This document shows positions 57,975-64,000 of a DNA stretch of 64,000 bases, piece after piece. The notes beneath the pieces were generated by a model, which did not search any database, was not told the DNA's origin, and was given only the letters and a program-made list of their open reading frames with translations. How positions within the stretch are numbered: position 1 is the stretch's first letter; each line of letters begins with the position of its first letter. This DNA comes from Merluccius polli (lineage: Eukaryota > Chordata > Actinopteri > Gadiformes > Merlucciidae). The translations under genes and the position numbers were made by a program. The stretch spans positions 29,754-93,753 of the forward strand of contig JAOPHQ010006613.1 in assembly GCA_030340625.1 (NCBI GenBank), given 5' to 3'.

Positions 57975-58589
57975 AAAAGTAAGTAGCCTTGCGGTGGGCC
58001 AAGAGCCGATTTCCTGATTCTGGACCGTGATGTATATGTACACCTTCCTGGATATGTTGCCCCCAATACAACACTTGCTGACTGCCAAGCAGGGAGGCAT
58101 TGTCTACCATTTTTAACAGTCTTTATTATGACTCGGTAGGGCACAACCTCTCAATCTCAGGTTGGACACTAACCACAAGGCCTTTGAGCTGGTAAAAATG
58201 TGAATAGAACTTATGTTGTTGTTTTTTTCAATCCTTCCTTTTAACTCAGTCCCAACAGAGTACACTATTAAAGCAACACCCACCTTGAAAAATTAATCTT
58301 GAATTTTTGTGATTGCCTTTTTCTAAAAGTGTAGCCATTAGAGTATTTTTGCTAACATGCATGTGTGCATCAGTGTACAAATGACGGCCATCTTGGAAGA
58401 GGTCTCCATTTTGATTTTTTTATTGGCCATCCAATTTTTCCAAAAAGTGGCCTTAAAAGAATATTTGTGGCATATTTTCTGTATCACTATTTGGAAACAG
58501 TGGCAATGAACATAGGACAGGAATTGCAGCCATCTTGAAAAATGGTTTCCATCCTGAATTTTTACTGGCCACTAACAGTGGCCCTTCCT

Positions 58590-58725
58590 CTCTGTGGACT
58601 GCACCTTGCCGTGGTGGAGAGGCTTGTGGTACTCCAATGAACCTGAGAGCTATGCCGGCAGGGATTTTATATCCCTCGCAAGTTTAACTAAGCCGGACAG
58701 GTCAAAGGAGAGGAGGCAGACAAAG
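58590..58725 (+). mobile_element. LINE-like fragment inside the second transposon
   Basis: CACCTTGCCGTGGTGGAGAG and AGAGCTATGCCGGCAGGGA are phrases of a common teleost LINE 5' region. The clade is not certain. Confidence 0.4.
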
Positions 58726-59204
58726 CAGACATGACTATTTGACAGAAATGGTGGCCATCTTGAAAATGGTTGCCATCCTGAATTTTTTAGTGGCACATAC
58801 CTTTTTCCAAAACAGTGTTCCTTGAAGAGTATTTCTGCCTAATTGTATGCTTACATCACCATTTGAACAATTGAAATAATTAATATTTGACAGGAACGGT
58901 GGCCATCTTTAAAAATGGCGGCCATATTTAAAAATGGCGGCCATCTTTAATTTTTGAGGGACAAGCATCTTTTTCCATTCACATGTCTTTTAGAGAGTAT
59001 TTGTATCAAATGTTATGCTTGGATCACTGTTTGAATAATTGATATAATAAGCATTGAATAGCAATTTGAAAAATGGCCGCCATATGGAATTTTTGAGTGG
59101 CCAACGCCCTTTTCCAAAATAGTGGCCCTTAGATAGTATCTGTGCCAAATTTCATGCTTGTATACCAAAGTGAACGATTTTTTTACTCATCTGCTGGACT
59201 AAGG

Positions 59205-60009
59205 TTAGATTATGTAAGGTTAACTGTATTTGATAGTAAAAGACAAAGAAAATTCTTGCCAACGATGACACAGTTTAAAATACTACATTTCCAGTTTCAT
59301 CCAGACCCCTCTAGTTCAGATGTCAGGGGCTTCATACAGTCTGAGCTGTAACCCTGACATCCTACTACAGTGTGTGATCCATACTAACTTGTATATGCAG
59401 GGGTGATAGTAGAAAAAAATCCTGAGCCTGAACTTTTTTTTTTCTGGGAGGTAAGCGGGCCCCTAAGCCAAGATATATGATCAACATAATTGTCAAGCGG
59501 GATCCAGGGGTATGCTCCCCTGGAAGACAATTTGGATGAATAGTCCCTTAAGTGATAGATTCTGGTGAATTTTGTGGAAATAAATTGACAACATTCAGGC
59601 ATGAGATGAACAAACCAAATATAAGCCTATATTACAGTAGCATCTTTGTGTAGAGCACCAGAGCTCTTGGGACCCTGGGCCTGGTAGGCCTGTTCAGTAA
59701 TCCATCCCTGCTAATACATTTCATCATGTAAATATGAGCATTCCTTCCAGGTGATGTGACCTATTAGCTCAAAATCAGTGCAGGATCATACTTGTTTTAT
59801 GAGACACAACTCTTACTTTCTTTTTGTTTCTTCTTTTTTTAAAAAAATCAAATCTTAACATTCTTCATATTTTTTAAATAAACATTTAATACATTTAATA
59901 CCCACGTTTTATTTTGAAAACCGGAAGTTTCCACACGCTGCAGTAAGCTAGCGCTGACTTTCCCAGTTGTCTCAAAGTATTTGCCATAAAGTCGGCAATA
60001 AGGGCGCAC
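59205..60009. other. Intergenic stretch, no gene seen
   Basis: AT-rich; no coding sequence, clear repeat borders or RNA gene recognised. Confidence 0.5.
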
Positions 60010-60515
60010 TTGAAAATGGCGGCTGGCTTGACCACGCGAAACCGAGAGACAGCTGTCTGGACCGCAGTCCGGTGCGTGTGGACGTGCGGCTCCTCCGGCG
60101 GAGCGGTTCATGTTAATAGCGGAGTCCGGGAGGGTTCACCTTCACGGCGTAGTTACGAGGGATGTGCGACTATCGTCTTAAAAAAATACTAAAGTGTTTT
60201 TTAAAGTTAGAAAGATATTAGATATTCAACCGATATTCACGCTCCGAATTACAGCGATCAGACACGGGGAACTAAAGCCACGATCACCGGTATGAGTCCC
60301 GTGTGTCTAGCGGTGTCTACCTGCCCAGGTGTCTACCTGCCCAGGTGTATTAGTCAGTATTTCTGCAGCGATTAGTTAAATCAGGGCTTGTTGCGACCAC
60401 GGATGTAGGCTATTCGGTTTGCGATGCTCATGGCGTGTTATTTTTATGTTTTACTTTTTGCTCGACTAATGAAAACGTATTCGACTACGCCGACTATTAG
60501 GGGGCAGCCCTAGTT
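60010..60515. repeat. Dispersed repeat shared with 9590-9670 and 12600-12930
   Basis: About 60075-60180 is the reverse complement of about 9575-9665 (CCGGCGGAGCGGTTCATGTT). About 60180-60350 is the reverse complement of 12780-12900 and carries two GTCTACCTGCCCAGGT units. The right end GGGGGCAGCCCTAG resembles a hAT terminus. Confidence 0.6.
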
Positions 60516-60538
60516 AACTTACAGCACTTTATATGGAC

Positions 60539-61006
60539 CTGTAGTGCCGAGAGACGGGAGTCGGAGGCGGAGTATCCAGAATGGAACTTTATTGAAGCTT
60601 AACCAACAGCAGCAGCATGGCCAGAGTAAAACGGCATAACAGCACTCTGAACTCAACCGGAAGTTCCGGTCCCCTAACAGTACGAGTGGAAACACCCCCC
60701 CCCCCCCCCCCCACCCCATAGTCCTGTAGGTGAATTATGTTAACCACCACACACCATTAGGTATATTTTCAATTTATTTACAGAGCAATCCCTGCAAAGT
60801 TTTAGGTAATAACTATATAAGAGACTATAGGATTAGTGTGTCGGACGAGGGGGGCGTGGCATCACGATGGTGGCTCTCCATCATGATGTCAGTCAGCCAT
60901 CACTATGGACGAGGACAGACCACACGAACGCAAACCTGATTTTTTTTTTCACAGACACGTCGGTACGCCGGAATTCCGGCGTGGTGCCGGAACGCTATCA
61001 GCCCTG
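60539..61006. mobile_element. 468-bp insertion flanked by a 9-bp repeat
   Basis: TATATGGAC lies on both sides (60530-60538 and 61007-61015). The insert runs CTGTAGTGCCGAG to GCTATCAGCCCTG and includes a C-run (about 60695-60715). The ends are not a good inverted pair, so it may be a composite. Confidence 0.55.
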
Positions 61007-61015
61007 TATATGGAC

Positions 61016-62012
61016 ACTTAAAGTGCTTTTATAGACAGCTGTATGATTTAGCCTAGATGCCTAGCTAAGGAGCTAGCTGAGGGCGGAGATAAGGATAAAG
61101 GTAAGCCCTCTCACTGCTAGCCATGTACTGGCTTGTCTCGCAGAGAGAGAGATTGTGGAGAAAGAGATAAAACAAACAGAGATTTGAACAGCAACTTTCT
61201 GATTCCTTAAACCCGTCTAACCAGTTTAATCAGACTGATACTGGGTGACACAGGTGTGTTTGTGCGTGCTAACTTGGATTTTTACACCACTTCTCTACTT
61301 TAAGAGCTGAGGAAGCAGAACTCATGAGTATAAAGTATATCATCACTGAAATGCTTTTCAGTGATATGGAAAAGCATTTCATATCACTGAAAATTATTTT
61401 CCATATCACTAGACCGCTAAGGTCACCTGGGACCAATCTGTTAATGGTTTCCAGAGTCAGTACTAAACATCAAGACTAAAAACGTGTGTTTACTTTAGCT
61501 TTCTGCTGTTTTAACTATATTGCATTTCACTTTACTGCACCCTAACCCTAACCCATTCTGCACTTTGAGTCAGCCTTGTGTATGAAATGTGCTATATTAT
61601 AAAGTTGCCTTGCCTAAAACAAGGGATGGTAATTTCAAAATGGTAATTTTTAGAAGAAAAAAATATTATTCATTATTAATTCATTATATTAATTATACTT
61701 AAAGGCAAATAACACACCGGCCATCAATAACACATTTATTGCAAAAGTAAATATGAGTACAATTTAAAAAAAGTGTGTGCAAATAAGTGTGAAACATTTT
61801 TTCTCGCCCATCCCTAATGTGACGTCACCCGTGGGTCACGTGGTTTCCTGTAAACCAGACGTTTTAGACAGAAGGACAAACCACGTCCCTCCGATGGCCC
61901 GTGATGGCCTTTCGAGAAGCCGCCACTGCTTAAGCTTTATTATTACTCCACCATTTTAACCCCGTAATAAGAAAATAAGCAGAACCAGCCTTGTTGCTGC
62001 TCGCTGTGAATA
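61016..62012. other. Intergenic stretch upstream of the third receptor gene
   Basis: Contains a GTGATATGGAAAAGCATTTC hairpin cluster (about 61340-61413) and otherwise AT-rich DNA. The promoter of the downstream gene should lie near its right end; no motif was fixed. Confidence 0.4.
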
Positions 62013-63132
62013 ATGTCATGCACTGTTGTCATGGTGACGTGCGTCTTCCTAGGTAAGTAAAATGGCTTCCTGTGAATCATACGACGTCGTCGTACACACG
62101 AAACGAAACCTACTGTGAGTTACGGTGAAGTCCAGACCCCCCAGGCGGGTCTGGACTTCACCTAACTGGCAGTAGGTTTCGTTTCGTGTTTACGACGAGG
62201 GTCGTATGATGGGGGACCGGGGGGGGGGGGGGGGGGGACCATGGGGACCGGGGGGACCGGGGACAGCGGAACATACATGAACATACAAGTGGAAGAAACA
62301 TTAACAAGGATTTAAGATGGCGCTTATGAAACATGAAACCAGAGGACTGCGAGCCGTTATGTTGCACACCTAGTTCATGCAACCGTTTCACAACCATGGT
62401 TATTACTCACTAACCCGTTCATAAAGCCATGGTTATTACTCACTAACCCGTTCATAAAGCCATGGTTATTACTCACTCATTTAAAACCTGTTCATAAAGC
62501 CATGGTTATTACTCTCATTAAAACATGTTCATAAAGCCATGGTTATTATTAACTAATTAACCTGTTCATAAAGCCATGGTTATTACTCACTCATTAAAAC
62601 CTGTTCATACAGCCATGGTTATTATTCACTCATTAACCTGTTCATACAGCCATGGTTATTATTCACTCATTAAAACCTGTTCATAAAGCCATGGTTATTA
62701 TTCACTCATTAAAACCTGTTCATACAGCCATGGTTATTATTCACTCATTAACCTGTTCATACAGCCATGGTTATTATTCACTCATTAAAACCTGTTCATA
62801 AAGCCATGGTTATTATTCACTCATTAACCTGTTCATAAAGCCATGGTTATTATTAACTAATTAACCTGTTCATAAAGCCATGGTTATTATTCACTCATTA
62901 AAACCTGTTCATAAAGCCATGGTTATTATTCACTCATTAAAACCTGTTCATACAGCCATGGTTATTACTCATTAAAACCCTTTGTATGAAGCGGATGCAA
63001 CAGCTACTGGAAGTTGACCTGACCTAACCCCACCTCTATTGTGTGCTTCAGTCCTCACTAGTCCCGGAGAATGCTGCCAGTCCTGGGAGTATGAAGCGAA
63101 CACTGGGAAGTGTTGTCCAATGTGCGATAAAG
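62013..63132 (+). CDS. TNF-receptor-like gene, first two exons (partial)
   Basis: Exon 1, 62013-62052, reads MSCTVVMVTCVFL and ends CTTCCTAG|GTAAGT in phase 1. Exon 2, 63052-63132, follows TGTGTGCTTCAG and reads (V)LTSPGECCQSWEYEANTGK, then CCPMCDKG, ending AAAG|GTAAAC in phase 1. This gives a signal peptide and the first cysteine-rich module with the CC..C pattern of TNF receptors, with the same exon phase as the tnfrsf14-like genes. The rest lies beyond the window, so the family member cannot be named. A second ATG at 62031 could also serve. Intron 1 holds a palindrome and a minisatellite. Confidence 0.65.
62078..62208. repeat. Near-perfect hairpin of about 60-bp arms
   Basis: The left arm CATACGAC...GGTGAAGTCCAGACC and right arm GGTCTGGACTTCACC...GTCGTATG pair around AGGC, with a few mismatches. 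It starts 26 bp after the splice donor of the third receptor gene. Confidence 0.9.
62219..62240. repeat. G-homopolymer
   Basis: A run of about 20 G next to the hairpin. Confidence 0.9.
62384..62970. repeat. Minisatellite in intron 1 of the third receptor gene
   Basis: About 15 units of the type CATAAAGCCATGGTTATTA+TTCACTCATTAAAACCTGTT, with length variants (ACC, AAAACC) and CATACAG variants. Confidence 0.95.
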
Positions 63133-63282
63133 GTAAACATTTATAGCCTAAAGGTTTGAGTCGGCGAGGAGAATGAATTAATATTAGGCGATGAGCTCGG
63201 AAACATACATGTCAGGGAACCTGTATTTCACAAATGTCTTTAACTGCCTAAACACACCAAAGCACCTATACCATTTGGTTAG

Positions 63283-63362
63283 CATGGGTGACCCCAGTGG
63301 GAATTGAACCCCTAACCCTGGCTGGCGATGTTAATGCCATGCTCTACCAATTGCGCTGGGGC
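63283..63362 (-). mobile_element. tRNA-like head of a SINE
   Basis: On the minus strand it reads GCCCCAGCGCAATTGGTAGA (A-box-like), then GGGGTTCAATTCCC (B-box). No full cloverleaf with a standard anticodon arm was confirmed, so a SINE or tRNA pseudogene is more likely than a functional tRNA. Confidence 0.5.
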
Positions 63363-64000
63363 AGGGATGACATGAACGGATTTGGCCATTGAATTGCTCA
63401 GAAACAGGGAAATCAATGAAACCAAAACAATGTGATACAACATTAAGATACATGAAGATTAAATTATTATGAAAATAAGTAAATAAAACATATCTTACAT
63501 CGAACACACAAGACCATGGTAACAAAAGTAATGTAACAATTACCGCTTAAGGTTGTTCACCCTGACATTATCAGCATTTCAAGGCCTGGAGTTAGGCTGA
63601 GGAAACTTATATAGGCCTTAACCCTTCCCACCTGGAACGATCCATTTTGTCTAGATAGGGGTTGCTACCTCATTTACAATATATGGCTGATCATTTGTAA
63701 CTATTCAGCATCAACATTTTCATTTCATTCAGCTCCGCCCTCAGGGCCCATGAAGGGGCCAGGAAGTCATGTTTTCACTTAAATAGCCACATGTCATTTA
63801 TAAGAGAATACAGATGGCAACAAACAACTGAGCAAGCGATATTAGTAACAAACACACACAAGTGGTCAATCAGGAAATAAGGTACATAGATATTCATACA
63901 GATGTAGGGCTTTTGGAGTTTTTACAACATTTTACATATTTTTGTATAGTATCATCTCATATATATATATGCATCCAAAATAGGATAAAGTATTTTGCTA
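63363..64000. other. Intron or intergenic DNA, nothing recognised
   Basis: Probably within intron 2 of the partial receptor gene. No further TNFR exon was found before the window ends. Confidence 0.4.

Larger units (their letters stand above)
56632..59201 (+). mobile_element. Second TAGT...ACTA transposon, internally deleted
   Basis: The ends TAGTGCAGCAGAT and ATCTGCTGGACTA are inverted. AGG lies outside both (56629-56631 and 59202-59204). The end regions (about 330 bp) match in reverse complement, starting at ATCGTTCACTTTGGTATACA. They are made of tandem subrepeats carrying ATGGCGGCCAT-type motifs, with three on the left and more on the right. The inside holds the 3' part of a gene related to that of 39078-54804. 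The shared end bases and duplication length tie the two elements together. Confidence 0.8.

Noticed and set aside
61549..61564. CCCTAACCCTAACCC, like telomere repeat
   Set aside because: Only about 2.5 units, without any surrounding telomeric or subtelomeric array.
63283..63362. A functional tRNA gene on the minus strand
   Set aside because: A-box and B-box resemblance is present, but a complete cloverleaf could not be drawn with confidence. A SINE head is more likely.

Overview
The window is vertebrate DNA, almost certainly from a teleost fish. It has interrupted genes with GT..AG introns, long CA/GT, CT and AT microsatellites, minisatellites, L2/Maui-type LINE 3' ends with (TTGAA)n tails, tRNA-derived SINEs, many hAT-like elements with 8-bp target duplications, a P element, a BEL/Pao retrotransposon and large non-bacterial DNA transposons. 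There is no bacterial-type gene organisation. Everything here was read by eye from the sequence; family names rest on motif recognition, not on database searches. Layout: 1-7680 is intergenic repeat DNA. From about 7680 to 55490 there is a tandem array of TNF-receptor genes that resemble HVEM/TNFRSF14. Copy A has coding exons from 13396 to 22034. A third remnant (copy C) keeps only the 5' region around 26640-27125. Copy B has coding exons from 33240 to about 55290. A and B match exon for exon (coding exon sizes 145, 126, 156, 88, 176/167, 20 and 46 nt, then a last exon), with the same splice phases. Both carry a 26-bp VNTR in the same intron and a second minisatellite in intron 8. Near the right edge (62013-63132) the first two exons of another TNF-receptor-like gene are visible. 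The most unusual gene feature is the last exon of copy A. After a short HVEM-like segment it runs without a stop through about 48 copies of a 21-bp unit, adding a tail of seven-residue repeats (consensus E-E-P/S-C/R-D/H-x-G/R) to the predicted cytoplasmic domain. No ATG lies in this frame, so an ATG-based ORF search misses it. The tail was later cut by a 4.4-kb composite insertion (Ty3 integrase fragment, hAT-like repeat, P element); the heptads and a natural-looking stop resume beyond it at 26385-26605. In copy B the same exon instead reads into a 100-bp (TG)n tract, whose length decides which of three C-termini follows. Intron 8 of copy B holds a 15.7-kb nested transposon (39078-54804) with inverted repeats of about 480-490 bp, TAGT...ACTA ends and a probable 3-bp target duplication. 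Its own multi-exon gene encodes a large protein with an XPG/FEN1-like acidic motif, now broken by point mutations, a hAT MITE after the start codon, a LINE-like tail and an intact 7.3-kb BEL/Pao retrotransposon. A second, shorter element at 56632-59201 has the same terminal bases, a 3-bp duplication (AGG) and the C-terminal part of a related protein ending in a tesmin/TSO1-like CXC cluster. Together they look like a DNA-transposon superfamily, tentatively Academ.
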